Of a stretch of DNA of 50,449 bases, positions 25,260 through 34,164 are shown piece after piece (the stretch's first letter is position 1; each line of letters opens with the position of its first letter). Source of the stretch: JBBIRT01 sp037441725 (GTDB taxonomy: Bacteria; Desulfobacterota; BSN033; UBA1163); the NCBI GenBank assembly GCA_037441725.1, contig JBBIRT010000004.1:1-50449 (forward strand), read 5' to 3'. The position numbers and the translations under genes are program-made. Below the pieces are notes generated by a model that did no database searches, was not told where the DNA came from, and saw only the letters and a list, made by a program, of their open reading frames with translations.

Positions 25260-25994
25260 ATGTTCAAAATTATCTCTTATGGTAAAACTGATCCGGGTCT
25301 GAAACGAACCAATAATGAAGATGCCTTTATTGTAAAACCCGAGATGAATCTTTTTGTTGTGGCCGATGGCATGGGCGGAGCGGCGGCAGGAGAAGTGGCC
25401 AGTCAATTCTTTGTCGAAACGACGTTACAGATTTTCTCCAAACCCCATGGAGAATCCGAACAAGAGATCCTAAGATTGGTTCAAGAATCCTTCAGCCAGG
25501 CCAACGAAAGGATTCTTAGGCATTCCATCGAGAATCCTCATCACCAGGGAATGGGATGTACCGCAGAACTTATGGCCTTTTCTCACCAGCATTATGTTTT
25601 GGGCCATGTGGGGGATAGTCGTAGCTATCTCTATCGAAAAGGACAATTGAGGCAGATGACGCATGATCACTCTTTGATTCAAGAACAGGTGGATCAGGGG
25701 ATGATTACACCCGATGAAGCAAAGAGGCATTCCCTTCGGAACATTATTCTCAGGGCAGTAGGTACCCAAGAAACCCTTGCTGTTGATCTGATTCGAGGGA
25801 AGGCTCAATTAGGAGATCTCTTTCTTCTTTGTTCGGATGGTTTAACCGATATGATCGATGATCTCTTGATTCAGGAAGTCCTCTCTTTGCCATTGAATCT
25901 TATTCAAAAAGGAGAGAAGCTCATCCAGTTAGCCAAATCCAAAGGGGGTTTTGATAATATTACGGTCATCTTGTGTGAGATCATTTCTTTATGA
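25260..25994 (+). CDS. PP2C-type protein phosphatase (Stp1/PppA-like)
   Basis: Soluble Mn/Mg-dependent serine/threonine phosphatase, 244 aa. The motifs in order are GKTDPGLKRTNNEDAF, VVADGMGGAAAGEVA (metal-binding Asp), GHVGDSRSYLYR, MTHDHSLIQEQ, LLCSDGLTDMI and GGFDNITVIL. All metal-ligand aspartates are present, so it should be active. It would reverse phosphorylation by the kinase encoded at 26929 and counteract FHA binding. It overlaps the protease start by four bases, so the phosphatase, protease and kinase are co-translated. In canonical type VI systems the equivalent is PppA. Confidence 0.93.
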   Translation: MFKIISYGKTDPGLKRTNNEDAFIVKPEMNLFVVADGMGGAAAGEVASQFFVETTLQIFSKPHGESEQEILRLVQESFSQANERILRHSIENPHHQGMGCTAELMAFSHQHYVLGHVGDSRSYLYRKGQLRQMTHDHSLIQEQVDQGMITPDEAKRHSLRNIILRAVGTQETLAVDLIRGKAQLGDLFLLCSDGLTDMIDDLLIQEVLSLPLNLIQKGEKLIQLAKSKGGFDNITVILCEIISL

Positions 25995-26926
25995 AAAAAG
26001 CCAATGCCTTTTCATTGCTTATCGCTTCTATTCTCCTAATCCTCTCTTCACTCTTTGCAGAAGAGGGAGGGGTTTCAAGGCTCTATCCTTTACCTATGAT
26101 TGAGGTAGAATGGGTGGTGATGGATTGGTTGATTCACTCCGGATTTGAAGTTTCAAAGATCCCTATAGAAGGTGACCAGATTTTATTGTTGGGAAAGAAG
26201 GAAAGTGAAAAGTGGGAGCTCATTTTGAAACCTCATTCTCCCCTTGCTTCCATCCTGCAGATCAAATATACAGTGAGTGGAGGTCCTCATCGAGAGAAAC
26301 TTCAGGAATTATGGAGCCACCTTGAAAGATATTCTCATGGTCCCCCTATTGAACAGGAAACTTTAGCTCAAGAAATCCCATCAAAGGTTTCTTCCCAGAG
26401 TGCCTCAGTCGTCTGTATTAAAGCCAAATTGGATCAAGGAGAGATTCAGTTTTCAGGTTTCGTCATTGATCCCCAGGGATTCATCATTTCTACGGCTCAT
26501 GATCTCAAGTCTCCTCAAGAGATATTGGTCACCCTCCATGATGGGCAAAGGTTTAAGGGAGAGATCGTTAAGAATGATTCCCATAGAGATTTGGTCTTAA
26601 TTCACATTCCCTCTGCTCTTCATTCCTTTATTCCGATAAAAGGAAAAAGATTCCTGAAAGATGGAGAAAAGGTATATATGATCGGTTATCCAAATGGTCA
26701 CCAAGGAGTCATTCACTCAGGCCTGATTGATGGTTCCCTCCGGTGGGTCGGTCTTCTCCCTTTATGGAAGGTGAAAATGGAGACCCTACCTGGAAGCAGT
26801 GGCAGCCCTGTGTTTGACGCCAAGGGAAATCTGGTGGCCATGGTGAAGGGAAGACTCCGAGGGAGCGATACGGTAGGTTTTTTGATCCCTTTAGAGACCA
26901 TCCTTGAATTTTTAAAGGAGAAATAG
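25991..26926 (+). CDS. Secreted trypsin-like serine protease
   Basis: A 311-aa exported protein with signal peptide (MKKANAFSLLIASILLILSSLFAEE region, core LLIASILLILSSLFA). A domain of about 110 residues with no recognised motif follows, then a chymotrypsin-fold protease domain. The apparent triad is H170 in ISTAHD, D200 in NDSHRDLVLI and S270 in LPGSSGSPV. It lacks PDZ domains, unlike DegP/HtrA, so substrate choice may rest on the N-terminal region (EVEWVVMDWLIHSGFEV). It overlaps the phosphatase gene by four bases and is two bases from the kinase gene. A periplasmic protease inside a phosphorylation module is unusual and may link envelope state to signalling. Confidence 0.88.
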   Translation: MKKANAFSLLIASILLILSSLFAEEGGVSRLYPLPMIEVEWVVMDWLIHSGFEVSKIPIEGDQILLLGKKESEKWELILKPHSPLASILQIKYTVSGGPHREKLQELWSHLERYSHGPPIEQETLAQEIPSKVSSQSASVVCIKAKLDQGEIQFSGFVIDPQGFIISTAHDLKSPQEILVTLHDGQRFKGEIVKNDSHRDLVLIHIPSALHSFIPIKGKRFLKDGEKVYMIGYPNGHQGVIHSGLIDGSLRWVGLLPLWKVKMETLPGSSGSPVFDAKGNLVAMVKGRLRGSDTVGFLIPLETILEFLKEK

Positions 26927-26928
26927 TC

Positions 26929-28122
26929 ATGATGACTTATGGTCGTTATCAGATTATAGAGGAATTAGGGAAAGGGTCAATGGGGATTGTGTATAAGGCC
27001 CATGATCCTCAAATTGATCGACTGGTGGCCTTAAAAGTTCTCCGCCAAGATCGACTGACCAGTGATGATTTTATCCATCGATTCCTAAAAGAGGCTAAGG
27101 CCATTGGCAGGCTTTCCCATCCCCATATTGTGACGGTCTACGATGTAGGAGAGGATCACGGGACGATCTATATCGCCATGGAGTTCTTAGAAGGAAGACC
27201 CTTAAATCAGGTGATGGGAGAAAGAAGGTTAGGTCTCAGGGAAATCATTGAAATAGGAATTCAGGCAGCCGAAACTCTCGATCATGCCCATCAGAAAGGG
27301 ATTGTTCATAGGGATGTCAAGCCCAGCAATATTCTCCTTCAAACCTCTGGGCAGATTAAGATCACAGATTTTGGTATTGCCCATATTGAAGATCCCTCTG
27401 CTTCTGTCCAAACCCAAGCAGGTGAGATCCTTGGTACCCCTGCCTATATGTCCCCCGAACAGGTGATGAGCCGTCCGGTGGATGGTCGTTCTGATCTATT
27501 CTCTTTGGGGATCATCTTATATGAGCTGGCGACTGGCAAGAGGCCATTTGGGGGTGAAAACCTGGCAGCCATCTTTAACTCTATTACACAGGAGATTCCA
27601 TCCCCACCTGTAAGGATTAATCCAGAAATCCCTTTAGAGTTCTCACAGATCATCCTAAAGTGTTTGAATAAAAAACAGGAAGAACGTTTTCAATCAGGGA
27701 AAACATTGGCAGAAGCTTTGAAGACCACCCTTCAGAAAATGGAGCCAGTGGCCGTTGAAACAGAGGCATCAAAGAGATCGAAAAACATGTTTTTATTCAT
27801 CATCGGGATCATTCTTCTCTTAGGGATTGGAGGGATACTCTCTTACCTTTACATCCTTCCAAAGGAGAGGGTTCCAGTGCAAAATGAAATTATCAAAACA
27901 GGAGCTCTTCATGTGGAAAGCAACCCAGCAGGAGCTCAGGTTTTTATCGATGGCACATTTAAAGGGAAGGCACCCATCAAATTGGAGCTTTCAGCAGGAA
28001 AGCATGAAGTTCGATTAACTCTTCCGAATCATTTTGACTGGGAGGCCCAGGTAGACCTCAAAGAGAATGAGGAAACCCCTTTATTGATCCATTTGTTTCC
28101 AGAGACTGATGAAAAACCTTAA
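26929..28122 (+). CDS. Membrane serine/threonine protein kinase with PEGA domain
   Basis: Hanks-type kinase of 397 aa. The kinase domain spans about residues 7-270: P-loop GKGSMG, K36 in VALKVL, HRDVKPSN with catalytic D129, DFG (D147), TPAYMSPEQ and DGRSDLFSLG. A single membrane helix is at about 285-308 (MFLFIIGIILLLGIGGILSYLY, core IIGIILLLGIGGIL). The outside part is a PEGA domain (ALHVESNPAGAQVFIDG ... KAPIKLELSAGKHEVRL), which usually contacts cell-wall or surface structures. It probably phosphorylates the FHA protein or its partners, with the phosphatase two genes upstream as antagonist, comparable to PpkA/PppA. The following gene begins 19 bp after its stop. Confidence 0.94.
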   Translation: MMTYGRYQIIEELGKGSMGIVYKAHDPQIDRLVALKVLRQDRLTSDDFIHRFLKEAKAIGRLSHPHIVTVYDVGEDHGTIYIAMEFLEGRPLNQVMGERRLGLREIIEIGIQAAETLDHAHQKGIVHRDVKPSNILLQTSGQIKITDFGIAHIEDPSASVQTQAGEILGTPAYMSPEQVMSRPVDGRSDLFSLGIILYELATGKRPFGGENLAAIFNSITQEIPSPPVRINPEIPLEFSQIILKCLNKKQEERFQSGKTLAEALKTTLQKMEPVAVETEASKRSKNMFLFIIGIILLLGIGGILSYLYILPKERVPVQNEIIKTGALHVESNPAGAQVFIDGTFKGKAPIKLELSAGKHEVRLTLPNHFDWEAQVDLKENEETPLLIHLFPETDEKP

Positions 28123-28141
28123 ATTAGAGGGAGGGATAAAC

Positions 28142-30097
28142 ATGGTTAAATTCATTCAACATTCTATTCTTTTAATTCTCACGGGAATTTTCTTTCTATT
28201 TGCTGGGAATAGCGTCCAAGCCCAGATCTCTTCAGGACAGATGGCTCCAATATTTTCTTTAAAAGATTTTAAGGGTCAAACCTATGATCTGTCTCAGATG
28301 AGAGAACAACCTATGCTCATCCTCTACTTTTTTGATGTAGAATCAAGACCGAGTCAGGAGGGGCTATTGAGCCTCAATCAATTGATGAGGCAATATAAGG
28401 GGGCCAATTTCATTGTATGGGCCATTACACTTTCTCCCAAGGAAAAAGTCACAAAATTCATTGAAGCCTCTGGTATCACTTTTCCTGTTCTTCTGGATCT
28501 GAGTAAAGTCAGCGATCTTTATCAGGCAAGGCAGATATTACCCACTGTTTGCACCCTTGGCCCCGGGCTTAAGGTTTTAGATTACTTTCAGGGGGGAGGG
28601 AAGACCACTGAGACCATGCTGATAAGACTTGCAGAAAGGCAACTCCAGAGAAAGCAGACCCAATTGGCCAAAGCGATCAGTGAGGAGGTGTCCAAAAAGA
28701 ATCCTCAAAACATCAAGGCCAAGACCATTAAAGGCTATGCGGCGTTAAAAGAGGATCGTCTGAGTGAAGCGGAGGAGGTGTTTAAAGAAGTTTCAAGGAA
28801 AGGTGGGGAGGGGGAGGTTTTGGGAAAAGAAGGGTTGGCCTCGGTCTATGCCAAGAAGGGACAAACAGATAAAGCCCTTCAGCTCGCGAAAGAGGTAGAA
28901 GAAAAATCTCCAGATCGGGCATACATTCATGTGATTAAAGGGGATGCCCTTTATGCTCAGGATAAAAAGAAGGAGGCAGAAGAAGAGTATCAAAAGGCGG
29001 TTCAGAAAAAGATTGCTGAACCTTACCAGGAGGCTCAACGGTATAATCAGCTTGGTCGTCTTTATGCCAGTTCAGGGAAATATCAAAAGGCCCGAGAGCT
29101 TTATGATCAAGCCTTAACGATAGATCCTTATTATATTGAGGGAACAACTAATAAAGGAATCACTTATGAGAAGGAAGGCCATTGGGATAAGGCCCTGGAG
29201 GCTTACCGACAAGCTTTGGCTCTGGATAAAGGAGATACGTTTGCTGCAATCCTGGCCAAAAAGGCAGAGGAGATGTTAGAGATTCAAAAGGATATCAAGC
29301 GCAAGGAGAGAATCGATCAATTAATTAAAGAGCTGGCTGCCCGATATCAGGGACAAAAGAAGGAAGAGGCTAAAAAGGCAGCAGATACCTGGACCTCTCC
29401 ACCGATGATCCTAACCTTTGTTGATTTTCAAGAGAAAGGGGGCCTCAACGAGAGGGATGGTTTCTCAACGGTCCTTATGTCACAATTGGCTGACCACCTT
29501 AATGCATCTGGAAGGGTCAAGGTGGTTGAGAGGGTTTTGATTGAGAGACTTCTTGAGGAGTTGAATCTTGGTTCATCAGAGCTTGCCAATCCAGAAACTG
29601 CCCTAAAATTAGGAAAAGTATTAGCCGCCAGATTGATTGGGACAGGCTCTCTCTATTATCTTCCCCAAGGAACACTTTTAAACCTTAGGCTCATCGATAC
29701 AGAGACCTCAGCCATTCCTCAAGTGATGACCCGTCAGATTTCTCCTCAAGGCTCTCTCGAAAAGGAGCTATTTCATTTGAATCGGGAGATCCTGAGAACC
29801 ATCGTTAAAAAATATCCTCTCCATGGGTATGTGGTCAAGACAATGGATGATCAGGTGATGCTCAATATCGGGTCAAAGCAAGGAGTCGTTTCCGGGACAA
29901 GGTTTGAAGTCATTGAGGACCAGGCTCCAGTCACTTATAAAGGAAAGTCCCTTCAGTCTTCTCTCAAAATCATTGCCCAATTGGAAGTGGTACAGGTGGA
30001 GCCGGATCTCTGCTATGCAAAGGTTCTTAATAAAGAGAGATCTTTAAAAACCGATGACAAGGTACAAGAAAAGATGGAGGAGATATCCCTGAAATGA
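28142..30097 (+). CDS. Secreted thioredoxin-fold / TPR / CsgG-FlgO-like multidomain protein
   Basis: An exported protein of about 651 aa. ATG 28142 is preferred (GAGGGAGGG eight bases upstream) over 28109. After the signal peptide (LLILTGIFFLFAGNSVQA), a redoxin-like domain starts SSGQMAPIFSLKDFKGQ, but the redox CxxC position reads FFDVESRPSQEG, so it cannot act as a thiol oxidoreductase. Several TPRs follow (KARELYDQALTIDPYYIEG, DKALEAYRQALALDKGD). A CsgG/FlgO-type domain follows (VVERVLIERLLEELNLGSS ... LGKVLAARLIGTGSLYY, in pieces), and the C-terminus resembles a FlgT-C-like beta domain (NIGSKQGVVSGTRFEVIED). It is probably a periplasmic scaffold at the outer membrane. It overlaps the next CsgG-like gene by four bases. 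Confidence 0.85.
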   Translation: MVKFIQHSILLILTGIFFLFAGNSVQAQISSGQMAPIFSLKDFKGQTYDLSQMREQPMLILYFFDVESRPSQEGLLSLNQLMRQYKGANFIVWAITLSPKEKVTKFIEASGITFPVLLDLSKVSDLYQARQILPTVCTLGPGLKVLDYFQGGGKTTETMLIRLAERQLQRKQTQLAKAISEEVSKKNPQNIKAKTIKGYAALKEDRLSEAEEVFKEVSRKGGEGEVLGKEGLASVYAKKGQTDKALQLAKEVEEKSPDRAYIHVIKGDALYAQDKKKEAEEEYQKAVQKKIAEPYQEAQRYNQLGRLYASSGKYQKARELYDQALTIDPYYIEGTTNKGITYEKEGHWDKALEAYRQALALDKGDTFAAILAKKAEEMLEIQKDIKRKERIDQLIKELAARYQGQKKEEAKKAADTWTSPPMILTFVDFQEKGGLNERDGFSTVLMSQLADHLNASGRVKVVERVLIERLLEELNLGSSELANPETALKLGKVLAARLIGTGSLYYLPQGTLLNLRLIDTETSAIPQVMTRQISPQGSLEKELFHLNREILRTIVKKYPLHGYVVKTMDDQVMLNIGSKQGVVSGTRFEVIEDQAPVTYKGKSLQSSLKIIAQLEVVQVEPDLCYAKVLNKERSLKTDDKVQEKMEEISLK

Positions 30098-30600
30098 AAC
30101 GGCAAAGGAGAAGTCCTATCTTTCTTAAAATTCTTATTCTCACTCCAATCCTTCTCTTTTGGGTTTCTTGCACCTCAACACCCGAATTGAAAGGGAGAAG
30201 CCTAACCATTGCGGTTTGGGATTTAGATGATCTAAGCCCTTCCTCATTGGTTAGGCCCTCATTGGGGGAGATCTTATCGGGTGAGATTATTGAAACCCTG
30301 AAGAGGAAAGGAGAATATACAGTAGTTGAGAGAGAACGTCTACTCTTAGCCCTCGAGGAGCTCCGTCTTGGGACGACCAAGCTTGTCGATGAGGAGACCC
30401 GTCTCAAGCTCGGTAAAATGTTAGGGGCTCGATTCATGATATTTGGGGGTTACCAAATCATTGGAGATCAGGTGCGTGTTGACCTAAGAATGGTGGAAGT
30501 AGAAACTGGAAAGGTGAGAAAGGCTGTTGAGAAGATCACCTCTGCCACAGATTTGCAAGGATGGATCATCGCTGTTCAAAAGGCAGCAGAGGCGTTTTAA
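30094..30600 (+). CDS. Small CsgG/FlgO-like lipoprotein
   Basis: A 168-aa envelope protein with signal sequence FLKILILTPILLFWVSC; the Cys in WVSC is a plausible lipidation site, although Trp at -3 is atypical. The mature part is one CsgG/FlgO-type domain: LTIAVWDLDDLSP, a conserved block VVERERLLLALEELRLGTT and ETRLKLGKMLGARFMIFGGY, then strands QVRVDLRMVEVETGK. The block recurs in the genes at 28142, 31913 and 34165, so four paralogous domains lie within 7 kb. It is coupled by a four-base overlap to the multidomain protein before it and probably partners it at the outer membrane. Confidence 0.82.
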   Translation: MKRQRRSPIFLKILILTPILLFWVSCTSTPELKGRSLTIAVWDLDDLSPSSLVRPSLGEILSGEIIETLKRKGEYTVVERERLLLALEELRLGTTKLVDEETRLKLGKMLGARFMIFGGYQIIGDQVRVDLRMVEVETGKVRKAVEKITSATDLQGWIIAVQKAAEAF

Positions 30601-30607
30601 TCTATTT

Positions 30608-31864
30608 CTAAAATCTGCTGGTTAAAAGCAGTCCTCCAGAGAATCCTTTATAGTGGCGTTCACTGAAGTTTTGGGAACTGATGAGATAGGGGTAACTTCT
30701 TTGTCCATCATGCATGATAAAACCTTTAAAATAGATCTCTCCGTTAAGGGAGGGGAGGATTTTTCGAGTTGCTCCAAAACCGAGGGAATATCTTTCCCTG
30801 CGGCCCTGATGATTTTGTGAGAAGGAAGGGTAATCATTGGAGGTAATGAAGAGAGTCTGAAAGATAGATTTAATGGTTGTTTTTTCGTCAAAAAGATATT
30901 TCAAAGCGAATTCACCCACCCATTCATCTCCATGACTATTCTTTCTCTCCGTGATAAGGATAGGAAGGCTGTATAATTCGACATACCATCCATATCCTGG
31001 ATAATAAGACCAATCCTCTCTATAGTCATATTTGTTTTTTTCCCTAAAAATTCCTTTCAGGGAGAGATCAAAATCCCATTTTTTTCTATTGTAATTTAGT
31101 CCCAGACCAATGAGCCAGAGTTCGCCTTCTTTTAAGGTATGTCGATACAACTCATTCGTTCCCCAAATGTCTCGATTGGATTCTTTCCATTTTGACCCTT
31201 TATAATAAGCGTAATTGCCAAAGATGCGACACCGCCAGGGAGGGAAGATATCATAATGAATCTCTGCGGTTAAACTGAAGATATCCCCTGGGGAATAATC
31301 CTTAATCTGAATGGTTGAATAATATTCTTCTGTTAAATATCCAAAATCGAATTTTCCTCGCCAGAGATAGCCTGCTCCCAGACCCAAAACCCCTCTCCTC
31401 CATTCCTTGGCCAGGGAGAGAGTGGGGTTGATATTGAAGCCCTCCCCAAAGGTGTTGATTGAAATCAAGTAAGGATCCATTATGAGAATTTGATCTTTAG
31501 CCTTCAGGTTGGTTTTTCCGGTAGGAAGATTAAGATCAAGTCCTATAAGGAAATCGATGGGAAGTTTCCCAATGATTTCATAAGCGAGATTGACTTTGGA
31601 ATCGAGAACATGACCGAGTGATCGATCCGATCCTGTATAGGGATCCTTATGAGTATAAGCATACCCAGTGAGCAAACCCAAAGAGAAATCTTTGTATTGG
31701 GCCTCCAGTGAGAGAGGGAGATAGGATTGCCTTGCCTTATTCCCTTTAGTATCTTCCCACCAGTCGAAATTTATTCCTGAATGCACTTTAAAATCGATGG
31801 CCCAAACCCTCTCCATCGAAATCATCAGTGTAAGGGATGTTAAAATCCAAATCCATTTTTTCAT
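30608..31864 (-). CDS. Outer-membrane beta-barrel protein, copy 2
   Basis: A 418-aa exported protein with a signal peptide (WILTSLTLMISMERVWA) and repeated amphipathic strands ending in aromatic residues, down to a terminal Phe (LLLTSRF), the usual outer-membrane insertion signal. No assigned transport family is recognised. It is a paralogue of the gene at 32847: shared segments include IGLDLNLPTGK, GAGYLWRGK and RKNSHGDEWVGE. It faces the plus-strand CsgG-like gene, with an 8-bp gap. It follows a broken CsgG/TPR gene, mirroring the intact pair upstream, and so forms the second unit of a tandem duplication. Confidence 0.85.
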   Translation of the reverse strand: MKKWIWILTSLTLMISMERVWAIDFKVHSGINFDWWEDTKGNKARQSYLPLSLEAQYKDFSLGLLTGYAYTHKDPYTGSDRSLGHVLDSKVNLAYEIIGKLPIDFLIGLDLNLPTGKTNLKAKDQILIMDPYLISINTFGEGFNINPTLSLAKEWRRGVLGLGAGYLWRGKFDFGYLTEEYYSTIQIKDYSPGDIFSLTAEIHYDIFPPWRCRIFGNYAYYKGSKWKESNRDIWGTNELYRHTLKEGELWLIGLGLNYNRKKWDFDLSLKGIFREKNKYDYREDWSYYPGYGWYVELYSLPILITERKNSHGDEWVGEFALKYLFDEKTTIKSIFQTLFITSNDYPSFSQNHQGRRERYSLGFGATRKILPSLNGEIYFKGFIMHDGQRSYPYLISSQNFSERHYKGFSGGLLLTSRF

Positions 31865-31912
31865 AAAGATTCTTCCTCAATCATCGTTATTAATTATTTA
31901 GATTACCATTCA

Positions 31913-32833
31913 TCATCGTTGAATTTTTGATGGTTGACGGTCTGGTGTTAGGGTCCTTTTTGTCGCATCTTCTGGAGCCAATTGGTCTGTAAGCGATGTT
32001 CTCTCCTTGATGGAGCGGAGCACCGACCGGCTTCTCCCTCTTCCTGCCAAAAGACCGAGTGTATATAATTCCTCTAAGGCCCCTCTTGCCACACAAATCC
32101 TTGGATCCTCCCTTAATGCCTTTTCATAATATTCGGCAGCTTTTTCATAGTTTCCTTGATCGCTCGCATCGATCCCCATGAATAAGGCCATTAAAGCTTT
32201 GTGATTGGTTGAACACGGCCTCCTTAATTCTTCATTTTCCATTGGGGTGGGCTCAATCTTAAAAAATTTAATCATCTCAAAGAGAAGGTCTTTTTCAATT
32301 TTAAATAAATCTTCCATCTCCCCTTTTACCATGGGTTGAGCAATCATTTTTTGTGTTCCGACATCCAGAAGGTTTGCCTGAATCAAAATTGAACCCTCTT
32401 TGATCTATCCTCCGATTATCAAACGAGCCCCTAAAAGCCTTCCCACTCTTGGAGTGGTTTGAGAATCAACCATTCCAGAGGCCCCCAATCCCATCTCTTC
32501 AACCAGAGCTTGGATTCTAATTCTCTCCACCACTTGAAGTTCTCTGATTTTAAAAAGATCTGTCAAGAGCATTAAAGCCAAGCCTTTCTGAAGGGGAATG
32601 AATTCTGATCTTCCTGTTTTATTTTCGAAATAGAGAACGGCAACCGTATTTCTTGCCTCCACAGGGCGAAGGGCCTTTTCTTCTTTTAGTACTTTTTGGG
32701 CCCACATTCTAACATCGGAAGTGACCACCTCCCCAGCCCAAGTTGTGCCCATCATCAGAAAAAAGGCCAGACAGAAACTCCATGCTTTCAAGATCATCCT
32801 GTTTCTCATCCCTCTTTCCCTATAAATAGACAA
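31913..32833 (-). pseudogene. CsgG-like/TPR protein, copy 2, with an in-frame amber codon
   Basis: 921 bases (306 codons plus stop) that align along their whole length with the intact gene at 34165. The first part (signal peptide, AEVVTSDVRMWAQKVL-like start, VVERIRIQALVEEMGLGAS, RVGRLLGARLIIGG) ends at TAG 32405-32407. The frame then continues as IKEGSILIQANLLDVG with no shift, through the TPR (KAAEYYEKALREDPR) to the end. The paralogue has Asn at the stop position (IGGNINQG). The gene is either freshly inactivated, a consensus error, or two separate products. Neighbouring genes use TAG as a normal stop, so systematic readthrough is unlikely. Confidence 0.8.
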
Positions 32834-32846
32834 TATTTAACAATCT

Positions 32847-34076
32847 TTAAAACTTTCCTGTTAAAATAAGTCCTGCTGAAAAACCTCTATAATTCCGACC
32901 TTTCTTAAACTCGGGGTAATTCATCTTATCCGTATGCATCAGAAACCCTTTGGTATAAATCTCTCCTTCCAGAAATGGGAGGAGTCCTCTTGTCAATCCA
33001 ACTCCCAAAGAGCCCTTCTCCTTGTGACCAATAAATTTGGATGAATTTGAAGGATACTCGTTTCTGGTAATCAAGAGGGCTTGAAGATAAGTTTTTAAAG
33101 TCGTTTTATCATCTAAAAATAATTTTAAAAAAAGATCCCCTATCCATTCATCTCCATGACTATTTCGAGTTTCAGTTGAAATGGGTAAGCGTTTCCATTG
33201 TTCATAGAGTTGAAGGGGAGGCATATATCCGCCAGGGGATTCTCTTTTGAATTTACTTTTATCCCTAAAGATGTATCGTGCTGTTAATCCAGCCTCCCAT
33301 TTTTTATCGTTATAATTCAATCCAAAACCAGCAGAGAAAAGGGGTCCTTCCTGATAAAACGTGATATCATCCACTTCATCCTTACCATACCAGGTATAAA
33401 GACCGAAGATTCTTGCATACCAATCGGTTAAAAAATCATAACGGATCTCAGCATTCACACTCACCAACTCTCCTGGATCGTAATCCTTTGTATAAAAGGC
33501 TTGGTACCCTGCCATGGGTCCCATGTCATGAACCCACTCGAAGACTTTGTTCTGATAATCGTATTTTCCCCTCCAGGCATACCCAGCCCCTAAACCAATT
33601 GTGAAATCTCCAAACTCTTTAGCCAAATTTAGGGTAGGATTTATATCAAACCCTGCCCCAAAATTCGTCACGGAAACGAGATCAGGATCCATGATCAGCC
33701 GTCTCTCCCTTTGGCTGAGATCGCTTTTACCGGTGGGAAGATTAAAATCCAGACCCATGAGAATATCCATGGGTAACTTGTCCAGAATTTCATAAGAAAG
33801 ATTCACTTTGGTATCGAGGAAATGGGTGAATGACAGGTTCGAGGATCTTCTCGGATCATAGCTAGTGTAGGCCTCTCCTGTAAGTATCTTCAAAAAGAAG
33901 TCGTGATAATGGAGCTCTACACTCAAGGGGGCATAAAGTTGAATGCCTCGATCATGGGTATTATCTCTCCATCCATCATAGTGAATCCCTATCGGGGCTC
34001 TGAAATGAATTTCTGCCGCTTGACTTACTCCTAAGAAGATGATCATAAACATAATGATTAAGAAACCACGTTTCAT
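32847..34076 (-). CDS. Outer-membrane beta-barrel protein, copy 1
   Basis: About 409 aa from ATG 34076 (AGAGAGG ribosome site; an in-frame ATG is also at 34097). It has a signal peptide (MKRGFLIIMFMIIFLGVSQAA, core LIIMFMIIFLGV), then alternating beta strands to a terminal Phe (LILTGKF). Shared blocks with the barrel at 30608 are MGLDFNLPTGK, GAGYAWRGKYD, RNSHGDEWIGD and the C-terminal FKKGRNYRGFSAG region. It lies 88 bp downstream of an intact CsgG/TPR gene and 13 bp upstream of the broken copy. The pairing repeated twice suggests that the CsgG-like protein and the barrel work together, perhaps as an export or sensing pore. The substrate is unknown. Confidence 0.85.
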   Translation of the reverse strand: MKRGFLIIMFMIIFLGVSQAAEIHFRAPIGIHYDGWRDNTHDRGIQLYAPLSVELHYHDFFLKILTGEAYTSYDPRRSSNLSFTHFLDTKVNLSYEILDKLPMDILMGLDFNLPTGKSDLSQRERRLIMDPDLVSVTNFGAGFDINPTLNLAKEFGDFTIGLGAGYAWRGKYDYQNKVFEWVHDMGPMAGYQAFYTKDYDPGELVSVNAEIRYDFLTDWYARIFGLYTWYGKDEVDDITFYQEGPLFSAGFGLNYNDKKWEAGLTARYIFRDKSKFKRESPGGYMPPLQLYEQWKRLPISTETRNSHGDEWIGDLFLKLFLDDKTTLKTYLQALLITRNEYPSNSSKFIGHKEKGSLGVGLTRGLLPFLEGEIYTKGFLMHTDKMNYPEFKKGRNYRGFSAGLILTGKF

Positions 34077-34164
34077 CTTAAATGGACCTCTCTTCATTGG
34101 TATGAGAGAAAAAAATGATTCCCTAAATAAATCCTGTTATGCCCTCCCATCCATGAAATATGCC

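Noticed and set aside
24288..25406. Longer start for the FHA protein at 25406
   Set aside because: The extra 77 residues overlap the conserved start of the divergent PP2C gene; ATG 25175 begins just before the FHA domain.
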